DNA of 64,000 nt, taken from the NCBI GenBank assembly GCA_905250075.1, contig CAJNOP010000656.1:1-64000 (forward strand). Reading direction: 5' to 3'. Position numbers and translations under genes: made by a program. Shown here piece after piece: positions 33,279 through 47,038 of the stretch (positions within the stretch are counted from its first letter, which is position 1; the number at the start of each line of letters is the position of its first letter). The notes beneath the pieces are model-generated. The model was not told the DNA's origin, did not search any database, and was given only the letters and a program-made list of their open reading frames with translations. The stretch comes from Rotaria sp. Silwood1. Its lineage: Eukaryota > Rotifera > Eurotatoria > Philodinida > Philodinidae.

Positions 33279-36200
33279 ATGTTTATTAAATATTCTCTAA
33301 GAAAAAGTATTTTATTATTTCTTTCATCATTATGTTTGACAATAGCTGTTAATAATTATCGTGAAAATCTTGCCCAACGTCATCCATGTTATTCGGTGAA
33401 TAAACGACTTGTACCATATATTAAATGGACTGAAAAACTTGCTAGTACTCAATATAAAGGTAAGTTGATTTTCTTTAGAAATATTTTATCAAGATAAAAC
33501 AAATATGTAAAAATATTCATGAAAATGTAGTCTAACTATTACATACATAGATATATATATATATTTTGTTTTTATAAGTCTAGATAACGAATTCTACCAG
33601 AATTTTTCTATATTTTAACTAAAAAAATTTTCATAACTTATATATAAAATCTCATTAGTGTAAAAGTCAAAGTTGATTAATATGTTTTGTAAATTTTCTT
33701 TTATCTTATACGAACATCGAGTTTAACCTGCTTCGCATTCAAAAATAATTCTCAAACAAAAATATCTTGTTTTTCTTTGTTTTTCATTCTATACACGTAT
33801 AGTATGTCATTAATCTATATCAAAAAAAAAAAACACGAAAAAAAGATAAGGCATAAGGTGTGATGTGCCAGATCAATTGAGGTCTCATTGCCACATTTAT
33901 TTAGCGCTTTGGCACACGTTCAAAGAAACGACAATAAATAGAAAAAAGAAAAAACGAAGCGAACAAATACTCATGTTGAGTTTATTCAAAATGTATTTTG
34001 TGTCGTAAAATAAACTCAATAAAAATTATTGACTTTTCACCTACTGAAACCTTCTAAAAGCTTTCAAAAAAAAAAAATATATTGCATTGATACGATATCT
34101 ATGAAAGAAATTTTTTTTATGGTTTCATATATAATAATTAATTTATAGATATTCTTGAAAAAAAAAATTATTTTATTTTCCTAGTTCAAAAAGATGCTTG
34201 TGGTCAAATTAGATCTGGTCCAGCATGTTGTACAAATGAAATATTTAATTCTTATACATTTTCACTTGCTAATGATCTTAAAAATTTATTTGATAGTAAA
34301 TTAGATCAATTAACTCAATTTTTTTTATTAACAAATAAAAAACTTGATAGTACGTATATATTTATATATTAATTTAATCATTTTTAATTATTATTTTTTT
34401 TTTTTTTAATAGATCGTATAAAAATTTATATAAAAGAATTTCGTCATATAACAATATCATCACTTGAAAGTTTATTTGGTATAAAAGAATATAATTTAAA
34501 TATTCATCATTCAATATTAAAATTATTTAATATTCTTGGTAATCATCAATCAACTATTGATGATATATCAAATTCAGCTGTTAATTTATTTGATCAACTT
34601 ATTATATCATCATATCGTCGATTTATGACTAATAATAATGATATTATAATTGATGATAATTTTAAAAAATGTCTTTTAATTAAAGCATCAGATATTGAAG
34701 CATTACCTACAAAACGTGAATTAATTTATACATTAACAAGTTCAAATTTATTAATACAAATTCTTCGAACATTATTTATTTATATGGATGCTGATATTCA
34801 ACGATTAAAAACAACAATAATATTTAATTCTCATCAATGTTTACAACGATATGTAAGAGAAACATTATGTCCAATATGTGTTAATATACCATCATCATTA
34901 TCTTCATCTATTAATTATGATAATAATAATAATAATAATAATGAACCTTTATGTGAAAATGATTGTCAATATGTAATTAAAACATGTTTCAATGAAACAA
35001 CTAATCCTTATGTAACATTTGCTATTATTGCTCAAGATTATGCAAATATTATTAAACAAATTCAGGAATCTGTTATTGAACTAAAAGTATAATATATAAT
35101 TTAACAAAAACATAATATTCTTAATTAGATAGAATCTTTTGTTTGTGTTTTTTTTAGCTTGTTGAACGTCTTTCAAAATTACATATTTATTTATATGATA
35201 TGGTTGTAAATGCGACAAATACTCGACAAACATATCATCAATTACAAAATGCTTGTCCAAATTCCAATGAAAAACCATATCAACCAATTGTTTCATTATC
35301 ACCCATAACAAGTGAACGACGTGAACTTGTTAGAAATTGGAATATATCATTACATTTTATGCTTGATCAACTGCAATCATCAATTGCCTATTTAAATACA
35401 AATCTTACGCAACAGATAATGACTAATATTTGTTCTAATTCCAATTATGCTGTCAAATCAAGTCGATGTATACAAATTGATCAACATATGCCTGAGTAAG
35501 TTTATTGATAAAAGAAATTTTTCAGATATTATACTTAATTATACAAATATGACACAAACAGAAACAATATATATATAAACAAAATTATATACGATTGATT
35601 TCAGATAGTATTTATATACATAAGAATTATAACTTAAATTAAGCAGATTATTCGAAAGAAAGTATTAAAAATATGTATAGCGTCAACGTAATTTATTTTT
35701 TTGAAAATCATTATATTAATACAATAAATCAAATCATAGATTAACTTAAGAAAAAAAAAAAGAAACTTTCTATTTACCGTAAAATTAGGTTTTTATATCT
35801 AATGACTATTTCATATTTTAAAATTATACTTTTCCTTTTTTGAGTTATTATGCAATATAGATAAAATTTATCGTTATATTCAAATTGCATTTGACTAAAA
35901 TGACAATTCTACATATAGACAAATTTCACATAATGCGTTATGTAAAGCAACAAAAAAAAAAATATTAATCTAATTCTAACGACAACTTGTTAAAGTCTTG
36001 TATAAAGCTGTATTAATTCTACACCTACCAAGATATTTGACACTTTTGCTAGAATAAATTAGAAAACTTCCGATTAACTCTAAGCAATGATAAAATGCCA
36101 TAGGATTGGATATATTTCTTTCATTTTCTCAGAGAATATTATCTTCTTTATGAAGAGTATGAGTAATTCTAAAAATATAAATGTGATCGTGACGGTATAG

Positions 36201-37374
36201 ATAGAATGAATAATACAAAGTATGTATATGAGAGAGTAAGATTATATATCGAGAAATATGAAATAAAACAGAGATCGAATATGATCTTTCAATGGCATGA
36301 AGACAATAAGCAATCATTTTAATCATTGTAGATTATCATGTTTCTTGTTGTAGACAACACAGAAAATATACAATAGCACTAACTGATACATATATTCCTT
36401 TACAATCGTACTAATTTATATGAAGTTTACATAGTTTTACAAAAGATTTCTTTCTTAAAGTATTTTATTTTAACAAACCAAAAAATCTCTAATACGTAAT
36501 TATAATATATTAATTTATGTTTGCTATGAATAATTTCAAATCTAATCAATATCTTTTTGTTAGATATGTTACAGTAATATTATTTGATTTGATTGACTTC
36601 TGAAGACTTTTATATATTACATCATATTAATATAAACATAATTAAATAGAATTCTAAATGAAAATTTCATTTTTTTTTATATAATAATTATAAAATGATT
36701 TATAAATTTCTTATTTTAGAGGTTTTATGCAATGGCCATTACCATCTTTAGAAATAAATTTACAAATAGCATCAAATTTAACTTCACAATTAGCACATAA
36801 TCAACTTGATGAATTAAAAAAAAAGATGACACATATACAACAAATAATTATTTCACTTCGACCAAGAAAAAAAACTTCACTTGTTGAAATTTTACCTGAT
36901 TTTGAATATGACTATGAAATGGATACTAATGATAATGATAATCAATCATCATCATCATCAGCATTATTTGATACATATGAAAATGAAAATCAAGAATCTC
37001 TTAGTGAACAAATCTATAAAGAAATCGATGGAGAAGTTACAAGTATGTATTCTTAATATATATAATAGTAATTAAATCGATATTAGTTGTTAGAAACTCA
37101 TATGAAAAGATTTAGTTCATATGAGTACAATTGTTAAAGCAAATTTTTGTGAAAATATATTTCTGATTCATTGAACAAGAAGTTTTCATATGTTTAATAA
37201 AAATTGTTTTTGTTTTTTTTTGTATTACTTTTAGGTCAATCAGTAACAAAAGCAATAGATTATATTAAACAAAATAATGTTAATCATTTTCAATTAATAA
37301 CATATAATATAATATCATATTTCTTTATGTTTTTTATTGTAATCATTCACCGAATCTTGTTTACTCATCAATGA
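33279..37374 (+). CDS. Glypican (GPI-anchored cell-surface proteoglycan core)
   Basis: Six exons: 33279-33459, 34185-34349, 34413-35086, 35158-35495, 36720-37042 and 37235-37374. All have GT-AG ends and keep frame, giving 606 residues, the usual glypican length. A signal peptide opens the protein (SILLFLSSLCLTIA). The mature part has exactly 14 cysteines before the stalk, with glypican-like spacing (HPC, DAC, ACC, KKC, HQC, TLCPIC, LCENDC, KTC, NAC, NIC, SRC). The globular part ends at about residue 450. An acidic, Ser-rich stalk (DNDNQSSSSS) follows, then a hydrophobic C-terminus (ISYFFMFFIVIIHRIL) fit for a GPI signal. Glypicans present Wnt, Hedgehog and BMP ligands via heparan sulfate. The stalk here has no Ser-Gly dipeptide, the usual attachment site; the only SG I see is near the N-terminus (IRSGPACC). 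Introns 1 and 4 are long (725 and 1224 bp). Confidence 0.88.
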
Positions 37375-39000
37375 ATAAGACATCGAATAATGAGCTTGTA
37401 AAGCCTTAGTTTTAAATTACTTCTTTGTTCAATATTTGTATAATGATAACATTTATTATGTTATCATCGATCCAATATTCCTTATCTATTTTTAATTTAT
37501 TATTTTCTTTGTTTTTCTTTTTTTTTTTTCTTTAAATAATGTCCGGTGTTCTTTTCCAATAGTTGCCCTTTTTATTATTATCATGAACAGTATAAATATT
37601 TTACACATACAATAAAAAATTCTATTAAATGTTGATGTCGAACTGATACAAAATTTTATAATTATTTCTTTGATAAAAACAAATTAATATCTGAAAAATT
37701 CATGATTATAAAAATTTATTTGTATATAAGAAAAATCAGAATAAACAATCTATTCACGGATAATGAACTAGGGATGTACCGAGACNNNNNNNNNNAAATA
37801 TGAATATAAATACGAATATTTAATAAAACTCTTCTATTTATGCAGGAAGCTCTTTATACAAGAGTAAGTAGTAGTTACTTAGAAATCTACTATAATTTCA
37901 TATAGTTGTTATCTATGTCCAAATGGATATTATTTTTAATGTTATCGTAACAATTTCAATCAAACCAAAAGATGAATATAAATATACAGTTATTGATTTT
38001 TAGCAAGATTCTATAATTATTGAATTCCATCGGATGTGTTTTCATTTTTCGCATGCTGCTCTATATGTATGATTAAGCTATATATGTATAAATTGAAATT
38101 TGACCAGTTGTTGTTTTCCTGCGAAAAAATAACGTGAAATCAAGTTCATAATGGAGGTGTGACGATGTCTCGCAGATAAAATGGGATTTCTTTATGTGTC
38201 TTTTTTTTGCATAGCGAAAACTACAGACTTCTATTTTTGTGTTAATATGAAAATTATTTTGAAATCTTTCAATATACAATGAACAAATAATGAAAATGTT
38301 TACCATTTTTTTTTTTTTGTTTTGAATTATTTCATATTTTATCAATCCATTTTGTTTTTTAAAGCTTTTAATTTCGAACAAATTTTGTAATAAAATGGAA
38401 AATTATTATACAAAAAAAAAAATAAAATTTATACTATATATAATATTTTAAAGATTATTAATAATTCATATTAATCTATGAAATAGAAAATTAGATATTA
38501 TAGAAAGATTTTAAAATAAGATCAAATCGATAATATTAATCTTATATGAGTATAATCATCGATAGATTATTGAATGTAAGTCAATTAATTTGATCTATAA
38601 CATTCGATTCATATTGACAAAACAGAAAATTATTTTCCAACATTGTATAATTTCAAAGTTCATAATACAATATCATAATATCCTTATCATATATATATAT
38701 ACGTAAATATATTATACAAATTATTAGTATTACAAAAATTCATTGTTTCAAATAAATTGTCGAAAGAATTTTTCTATACAGATTTTTTTTGACTTTAATC
38801 TTGTATAAATTTGAATTTAATCTATATTTAAGATGTAATTATCGATAATTAATATACATAAAATATTTAATTTTTACTTTTTCTTGTTTGTTATTTTGTA
38901 ATAAAAAAAAAAAAAGAAACAACAATCTAATAGACATATATAAATGGAATATGACTTGTTCTATATTTTTCATTTCCTTCTCCTCCTTTTTCTTTATTTT
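37375..39000. other. Intergenic, A+T-rich, with assembly gap
   Basis: Contains the likely glypican polyadenylation signal (AATAAA at 37611-37616) and the gap at 37786-37795. No gene is seen. Confidence 0.45.
37786..37795. other. Assembly gap (10 N)
   Basis: Ten undetermined bases, so sequence to either side may not be truly adjacent and the distance between the glypican and IER-like genes is uncertain. Confidence 0.99.
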
Positions 39001-39360
39001 CTAATCTGATGTTATTTGATTTGAAACATTCGATGATGAGGATGATGTTGATGATGATGACAGACGTATACGTTTAACAGAATCTATATGATATAATTTA
39101 CGTTTTTGTGATGTTATTGTATGTTGATATGGTAGAATATTTGTTCTATTTTCTTCATTTTCTATAATAACCGGTAGAAGTGCATTTGTTGTTGATGATA
39201 TTTTAATAAGTGAATGAATTAAATCACAAAAATGTTTACGAGATTGTAAAAATGTTGAACGTATAAGTGATGAACGACGAAGACTTTCTATATTACGTGT
39301 TGATTGTAATTTGTCAGTAGATATTTGCATTATACGAATACAATAAAATAGATCATCCAT
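39001..39360 (-). CDS. IER2/IER5-like immediate early response protein
   Basis: A single exon of 119 residues from ATG at 39360 to TAG at 39001-39003. The N-terminal 40 residues (CIRIMQISTDKLQSTR, then SLRRSSLIRSTFLQSRK) follow the conserved N-terminal block of vertebrate IER2/IER5, whose pattern is RIM..S..K...SR followed by L.R.L..S...SR. A basic patch (QKRKLYHIDSVKRIR) could be a nuclear signal, and the tail is Ser-rich (LSSSSTSSSSSNV). IER genes are also single-exon and encode small nuclear regulators induced by growth signals or heat. The match is short and made from memory, so the family is tentative; that the frame codes is more secure, given the ATG, codon use and lack of low complexity in its first half. 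Long A+T-rich flanks could hold its control elements. Confidence 0.5.
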   Translation of the reverse strand: MDDLFYCIRIMQISTDKLQSTRNIESLRRSSLIRSTFLQSRKHFCDLIHSLIKISSTTNALLPVIIENEENRTNILPYQHTITSQKRKLYHIDSVKRIRLSSSSTSSSSSNVSNQITSD

Positions 39361-40627
39361 GATTTATTATTTATCTAGAAATAAAATTTAAAAAAAAAAG
39401 CAAGGTTTATTTATACTATTATGTGTCATTCTTCTATCGTTGATTCATTTATTCTTACATCATCTCTATTCATGTCAAAACTACTGCGCATAGTAATTTC
39501 TTTTTTCTTTTTTTTTTTTTTCTACATAGATATGAGTAACAGGGAAAGCTGTTCTTTAGTACACATATAACACAAAAAAAAACCAGCAACTGACGGTAGT
39601 AATAGTGGATGTGCGTCATTACTCTTCTTTTCATTCTGTCATTCCAAGATGATTTTTCAGTAATAGAAAGCAAAAAAGAAAAGCTTTCTTCTTCTTGGAG
39701 TTTTTTCTCTTCATTCTTTTTCTTTTTTTTTCTCTTTCTTTCATAGATCAATCGATTATATCGATAGTCACACAGAAGAAAAACAACAAAAAAAAAAAAG
39801 TTATGTAGATCTCTTTTTCTTTCTTATTTCAATAGGATTCAGTCTATAATAAATAGATTTTGATTTCTTTTTTTTTGTATGTATTTTACAAAATTAATAA
39901 ATCTATAAGTGTTTCAATTGGTAAAATGTTCTATGAAGATATAATGTTTCATTTTTTTTTCGTTTTCTTCTATACTTGAATACTGTTTTTTTTTTTGTAT
40001 ATTCGTATTGTGAAAATTATTAAAAACTAAAAAAAAATGAAAGAAAGAAAGACAAGAGTTTCAATTAGTAATTTAATGTGTTTAGTCTATCTAAACTTTA
40101 TATAAAATTCAAGAAATGTTAATTTAACGAAAGTCTTACTTTCTTGTATGTTATTTTATTGTTAATAATATTTGGATAACATTAATGATAATTAAATATG
40201 GTCTGCTTTTTTGTATTTTTACTTATTTCAATTCATTACTTTTCTTGGGGTTTTTTTCTTCTTCTTCTTTTTCTTCTTTCATTCTCACCTATTTCTAGGC
40301 TTCATAGTTGTCGACTATAAGCATTGAGAAACACACATTAAATGATTATTTGAAAACCGCTTTTTTTCTCTCGTTCGCTCTCTTATCATAATATTTGGAA
40401 TCAACACACATACACATCCGTAAAAGTGCTGAATGAATACCTGTTAGAGTTTTTTTTTTCTGTTTCTTCTTCTCCTACTTCTTCCTTCATCAATTCATTT
40501 CGAACAAATATATATTCTTTGTCTGTCTCAATTTCTGAATCAAACCTATGAGTAGACATTGACAACAATAACAAAAGAAACGAGAGAGAATAAACGATGA
40601 GGAGATAAATTCATATTATAGTCAATA

Positions 40628-40650
40628 CACGCACGCACGCACGCACGCAC
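40628..40650. repeat. (ACGC)n microsatellite
   Basis: Five to six uninterrupted ACGC units, standing out in otherwise A+T-rich DNA. Confidence 0.8.
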
Positions 40651-43600
40651 TTCATTGATTATGCACACACCGTCTTTGTCTTCTCAATCAACTACTTGCC
40701 ATCTTTTTTTTTCTCTCTCTGTCTTTTCACATGCATAGTACTTATCTCTATCCTTTTTTTTTGCATGTTTTCCCGATAATTATGAAATTCTAACTAAAAA
40801 ACTAAGAGATAGATAGAAAAAAAAAAACAATTCCCTTCACATCCGTCAAAATTAATATTATTCTTATAAGCTAAGAAGAAAATCCTTTTATTTAAAACAA
40901 ATAAGATAATAACTGTTCGACTACCTATAACAATAATAAACTAAAACAGAATTGTTCGTTCGTCTGTAAAAATGTCAAGTTACTTATCTGATAAAAACTC
41001 AATATCGGTTATTGATCGAGCATGAAACAAACATAGTACGTGTGACATGTACATGAGACAAATAAATACAAATAAGAACGTTGAGTGCACCATATATTGT
41101 ATATATATATGTGTATATAGGAAAAAAAAAGATCGAATGAATGTTTCAATTTACTTAGTAAATGTCATCATTCAATATTGTCACTCAAAGTAGAGAAAGA
41201 GAGAGAGAGAGAAACATCAAAACAATAACAATACTCATTGCATTCGGATTATTAAAAGTATGTATGTATGTGTTCTCTTCATCAAAGTAACAATTTTGAT
41301 TGTTTGATGATGTTAGTAACATTATACAAGAGCTTTGATGAAGCAATCAACACATACATACACTAGATTTATATACATATAAACAATATCGTATATAAAT
41401 AATATTATAATAAAAATATTAAAATATATTCGATTGTAATAGAAAAAAAAAAGATTCTAAAGTATTACGAGAATCTATTTAATTTGTGTTTGATTAGTTA
41501 ATAATAAATTTACATTAAATCTAAACTAAATCATTCACAATTAAGTAAAAAAAAAAAAAGAAGAAAATGCATATACACGTAGTCTATATATCGTTACGTG
41601 TATATGTACAAATCGTTATGATATGGCATGTATGTGAACGTGTCTAGGACTAAACTCTATTCACGTTTACAATAAATGATAGTTTGTTAATGTACATGTT
41701 TAATAATTTTCCGAACACAAGAATATACAAATGTACTTTTTCTGTTTTCGTAGAAAATTTTTACTATTATACATATAAACATTTGTAGATTTTCGTTTAG
41801 AAAACTAATTTCATTGTTATTCAATTGATTATTCTAATAAGATTACAAGTATATTCAAAATTTTTTTAGCTAATATGATGTTCTGATAATAGAACAAATC
41901 TATTGTAATAAAAGATAAACAATGACATAGTAAAGAGAAACAAAAAACTTGAATTCTTACATGAGCCAAATTTTACCTATTAGTATTGAATCGCTTTCGT
42001 AATTACAACTCTTTTAGTATATATATATACAAATTCTAATAATCTTTCGCATATATGAAGGAAGGATTTCTTATAATTTCTATTTATTTGCAACATGTAT
42101 CTGTGTGTATATATCATTATCTACTATTCATGTGCAAAAAAAAGAAAGTTACTAAATATTTGAACATTTTTTTTTTTATTAAAGAAAAAAAATAAATTTC
42201 TTTTTTAGAAAGATACTACTATATATTATTCTATTAATATCTATGATATATAATAATAATTTTACTATTTAATATATTCTTAAAATTCATTTTTATTATC
42301 TTTTCTATTTAATATTTAACATAGTATGACAATGTCATAAGTGACAACTAGTTTCTATTGATGAAGTGTTTATTACCTTCTTTTTTTTCCTACTATGTCA
42401 ATTTTCTCATATTTATATTTACATATATAAAGTAGTAAATTTGCAAAAAAAAAAAAAGTATTTAATGAAGTAATTTCTTTGTTAATAGAACGATGTCATA
42501 CGAAGTTCATAAAGACATAGTACTTTCTTAGCCTTGAAATATTCATGATTTTTTTTTTTTTATTCAAATAAATTTATCTTTAACAAAAAAAAAAAATAAA
42601 TCTGTCAAAGAAAGCAAATAATAATTATATCGAACTAATAATAGAATAGAAAATTTCTAAAAGATAAAGAATATATATGAGAAATAAAAATTTGAATAAT
42701 GTCCTTTTTTTTTAAGAAAATTTATGTGAAATATTTATATAATTTTTAAAAATTCTGTACAATAAATAAAATTTAAATTTTACTAATTATCGAAAATATA
42801 GCAAAAAAAAAAATACTCAATCTTGATTCAAATCTATCATAAAATCATAATAAGTCATCTGAAAGTTTGTTTTGTTTTGCATTTGCTTTTTGACATTTAA
42901 CCGTCAAAGTACTGTGTTCTTTAATAATATTTTCATAGACACATATATTTTTCTGCCATTTAGTACTCATTCATTTGTATACAGATGAAAGAAGAAAAAG
43001 AAAACAGTCGATTATAGGACGTCGTCAAAAAGTACTTTGAAATCAACATATAATGTCTATACTATTGAGATATTAATTAGTTCGTTTCTTTTTTTTTTAG
43101 CATTTCAAAAGTCCCTAATTAAAACATTTTTTTTTTTCTATTGATAGATTTTGTCATGAATTCAATCGAAGACATTAAACGTATATTTTGTTGATAGATG
43201 TTCTTCACAGTATATGTATACTTGAGAGTATCAACATCGTTTATGATATTTTCCATTCTTTTTTTTTAAGTTACTAATTGACATTCATATATAAGATAAG
43301 AATTAGGAAAATCTACAGAAGAAAATAGCTAATATAAGAAACTCATAAAACCTTTAGTTGACGTTTGATATATACGGATATTGTAAAAATTTTGATTTTG
43401 ACATCATCGAAATAGAAAATAAATGCATTTACTTTCTGTCAATATCTCTAATATTATTTTAATCCTTGATATATATATATATACTCATAAAGGTCATGTT
43501 ACTCGTTAAATCAATGGCTGACAAATGGTATACTATATTTATTTTTTGGGTCAATATCTTCTATTAGAAAAACAAAAAAAAAAAGAAAAAGCATTAAACA

Positions 43601-46246
43601 CTTTTCATGTCTATTAAAGAAAAAAGCAAACCTTTTTTTTTGAAGTACTTTTTATCTTTTTTTCTCAATTGAAGATGTGTTAATGAAGAAAAAAAAAGAA
43701 AGTATACTATTTTGTAGTTTCTCATTTGACGCATAAGATAAATTTTAAAGTGTTCTATTTATCAAATACTAAAAGAATATAAGAGCTATCATAAAAACAA
43801 AAAGTATTTGAGAATACTTACATTAAAACTCTGCATTTAAATAGAACATAATCATGAATGATTTACGACTTCAAATAATATTATATGGGCACAATCAATT
43901 GTTAGCGACGCAATTTCACAAAATTCAAATATATATATCTCGCAACTATAAACTTTCCTTGAATTAATTCTCATGTGTTATGTACATACTAAGAAACTCT
44001 CGATGCTCTGAAAAATGAATGCTAGAGATTTAGAATTATCAAAAAAAAAACGACTTACTTTTCATCAGCAACGTGACGAAATACAATAATATCAAAACAA
44101 AAGTTTTTCTTTTTGGGGGGACTTCATAAGATTTCTAGAAAATTGGTTTTTTAAAAGAAAGCTTTTTTTGAAGTATAATCTTGCTAAAAATTTTATCATA
44201 ATTAAATGAAAAAACCAACAAATCTATGTTAAAAGAGAATAATCCTTGTAAATACTCAAAGCTTAGTGAGAAACGGGTATATCCCGTTTTGCTTGAAATA
44301 GCTTGATATATGTAATGTAAAAAAATTAGCTCAGACGTCAATACATGTGTGTATTTAATTTTTAGTAGACAGTTTGTTATTGAGAAGTTTAGACATACAA
44401 TAGTATTGACAAACAACAATAGAGAAAAAAAAAAGGAGTTTATCTATTATCTATGCAATAATGATATGACTCATACCGATTGTTAAATTCTTTTGCTTTA
44501 CTTTCATCTATACAAAAAATACTAGGCTTTTTTTTATTAGTTATAGCATCTCAACCATTCTATGTTAATTTTTCTTTTGTTTAATTAGTTTCAAATAGGT
44601 ATACGTTAATTCTAAGAATATGATGTCAACTATGAAATTTGTTTTCCTGATTAAATAATGTAGTTCCTTCAGATTATTTATACTAATCATAATCAGGTTG
44701 TTTTTTTGCTATATCCGAAATATATGAAATAAAAAACGGAGATTTCGGATTAGCCAAAAATTCGTCTTGCTTTAGCTTTATTGATCGAATTCAATTAATA
44801 ATGGAATCATAAGAAATTCGATAATTTTCAATACTAAACATATGTTTTTATTGGCAGGAGTAAACCAATATCTTGAATTTCTAATCGAAGTGTTTAGTAA
44901 TATTTCCAATATTGAGATTTACTGAACTTCTAGTGATTCTTCATACCAGTTGTGTTCAGTTCAGTAAAAACTTCAGTCTTGTAATTCTAGTAGTCCTGTG
45001 AAGTCTTAATACTATTTTAAAGATTTGTTGAAGTGAAGGGTAGAAATTGAAACACCCTACACGGACATGATAAACGTTGTTAATACATAAACAATGACAG
45101 TAACATTTCACATTGTAATCTTGCAAAGATTGCACTAGAAGCTTTTCATATATGTAGAAGCCTATTGTTTCCTTCTCAATCTGTTCTTAGGCTTTGTCTA
45201 ATGGAAAACATAGAGTTCGATATCCGTTGAAATCGGTCAAAAAAGAACTAAAAACATTGGAATTTTTGATTGATTCTGAAACTTTTGTTTTCCATTTCAC
45301 ATATTTCAACCAAACTTTCAGATGGAGGCAAAAAAAAATCATGTACTAGATTTTAATTTTATTTTCTAAAGAGTATGTATTTTTGTAAATGTTTAACCAT
45401 TAGATATAAATTTTCATAAAGGAGTCAATATTCTTTGAAAGCGATTCATTTCTTCATGTTCTCGTGGTACTCACAACAATAGGGAAAAAAAAATAAATCA
45501 GTGAAGGTGATCTTAAAAGCACTGATTTCTTTAGATTAAGACATGTATATAGGAATTAAAAGTATCATGAAACGATATATATTTGGTCAACTAATACTAC
45601 TTTAGTATAAAATTTCTATTTTACATATTATCAATCATGTCTTCCAGACTTACAAGATTGTCTTTGTCACTAATAAAAGACAATATCATGAAGAATAATT
45701 TACTTTTTTTTTATCAAACTTCTGTCCCTGCTATTTTTTTTAATCTATGTCATGCTTTTATATATTTACTCTCTTGAAAACCCCCTACAAATATTTCATA
45801 ATATTATATACAAATTTTTTTGTTTTTGTTATGTAAACGAGTCATATATATATACAAAATGCAAATTTATTCTCGTTCATGATAAATAATATAGAACAAA
45901 ACTTATTCAAGCGTATAACTATTCAATAAAATAGACTCTAGTGTTCATTTATATTTGTTTAATTATAAATAAAAAATTTCTTAATTATTTTAATCAAATA
46001 TTTTATATATTTTCTTTCTTCAATGTAAAATTTTTATACATTTAATATATAAGATTAACTATAAAAATAATTATATTAGTCACAAAAAAAAAACAAATTT
46101 CGAATAATAAATTATACAATTGAAAATCATTCGTTTTCAATAATATCAAACAAATAAAAATCATGACTTAAAAATTTACGCCATAAAAATATCGAATATT
46201 GGTATTTTCCGCAATTGAAAAGAGAAAGAAAAATAATCAATATTTT

Positions 46247-46340
46247 TCTTTTCTTTCTTCGAAATAATGACGAATTTGCGAACGTAGTTTTTGATATTTC
46301 TCATATATTTCTTCATTATCATTATGCTTTTTTTCCAACA
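46247..46340 (-). other. Possible terminal coding exon
   Basis: After an AAAAAAAG acceptor-like signal the minus strand reads KHNDNEEIYEKYQKLRSQIR, then HYFEERKEKY and a stop. The charged, coiled-coil-like text and codon choice resemble real exons, unlike the A/T noise around it. I found no upstream exons, so it may be an isolated relic or chance. Confidence 0.25.
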
Positions 46341-46401
46341 ATTATAACGTATATATATATATATCTTGGCTTCCGATTTTGAATGTCATGAAACTTAACA
46401 G

Positions 46402-46408
46402 TATATAA
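46402..46408 (+). promoter_or_regulatory. Candidate TATA box of the first micro-exon gene
   Basis: TATATAA lies about 140 bp before the ATG at 46546. TA-rich words are common here, so this is weak evidence. Confidence 0.3.
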
Positions 46409-46545
46409 GCTTATGAATATGTGATAATTATTCCATTAGTTAATATACGAGTTTAAAATTTATCGAATAGATAAATTAAAAAAAGTCTATAGAAAGTTTT
46501 TTTTTTTGTTGCATACGCTTTATCATTGAATAAGAAATATTAAAG

Positions 46546-46783
46546 ATGTTTCAACCTGAGATACACGATGGTAAGATTTACTAATATGTTTAATTAATTA
46601 TTTATTTCTTATTTTTATTTTAGTAATTGCAGAAAGTATGTTCATAAATTCTAGTAATCAGGTGTGTAGTTTACAATTTTATTCTATTACAAATGATAAT
46701 AAACATAATTTTTGTAGACCAATGATACAATTGGTCTAGCCTATGATGCAAACAGTGGTAATGGTACATCTGGTTCGACATAA
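46546..46783 (+). CDS. Tiny three-exon gene, copy 1 (42 residues)
   Basis: Exons 46546-46570 (25 nt), 46624-46661 (38 nt) and 46718-46783 (66 nt). Introns are 53 and 56 bp with GTAAGA..TTTTAG and GTGTGT..TTGTAG ends. The product starts MFQPEIHDVIAESMF and ends with a Gly/Asn/Ser/Thr-rich tail (LAYDANSGNGTSGST). There is no signal peptide, membrane segment or known domain. A very similar gene lies 2.5 kb downstream with exons of 25, 38 and 60 nt, the same phases (1, then 0) and matching residues (MF.P at the start, D before intron 1, Q at the end of exon 2, IGL in exon 3). That match is the main reason to believe both. AATAAA occurs at 47033-47038. Function unknown. Confidence 0.6.
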
Positions 46784-47032
46784 GTTTAAGCAAATGACCA
46801 TCCTCATTTTTGGTTTAATGCATTTAACTTGTATATAAGAAAAAAAATATGCAATAATCAAGGCGATAATGTCAGAATCGTATATATATACATATATATA
46901 AAATGAACTGAATGCAACTATAAATTGATGGTATATAAATTATGATTTTGTGCTTCATACTTTTTTATGACGTTTCAAAATTGTTTGTATGTTATTATTA
47001 TATGCTTATTTTAATTGGGATTATTTATTTAA

Positions 47033-47038
47033 AATAAA
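47033..47038 (+). promoter_or_regulatory. Candidate polyadenylation signal of micro-exon gene copy 1
   Basis: AATAAA about 250 bp after the stop codon, the first on the plus strand that fits a short 3' untranslated region. Confidence 0.3.

Larger units (their letters stand above)
39361..46545. other. 7-kb A+T-rich gene desert
   Basis: Homopolymer A/T runs, TATATA tracts, a (CGCA)n microsatellite at about 40628-40650 and GA runs near 41195-41212. No frame of convincing content on either strand, except a possible terminal exon on the minus strand at 46247-46340. Regulatory DNA or unseen non-coding RNA genes cannot be ruled out. Confidence 0.4.
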
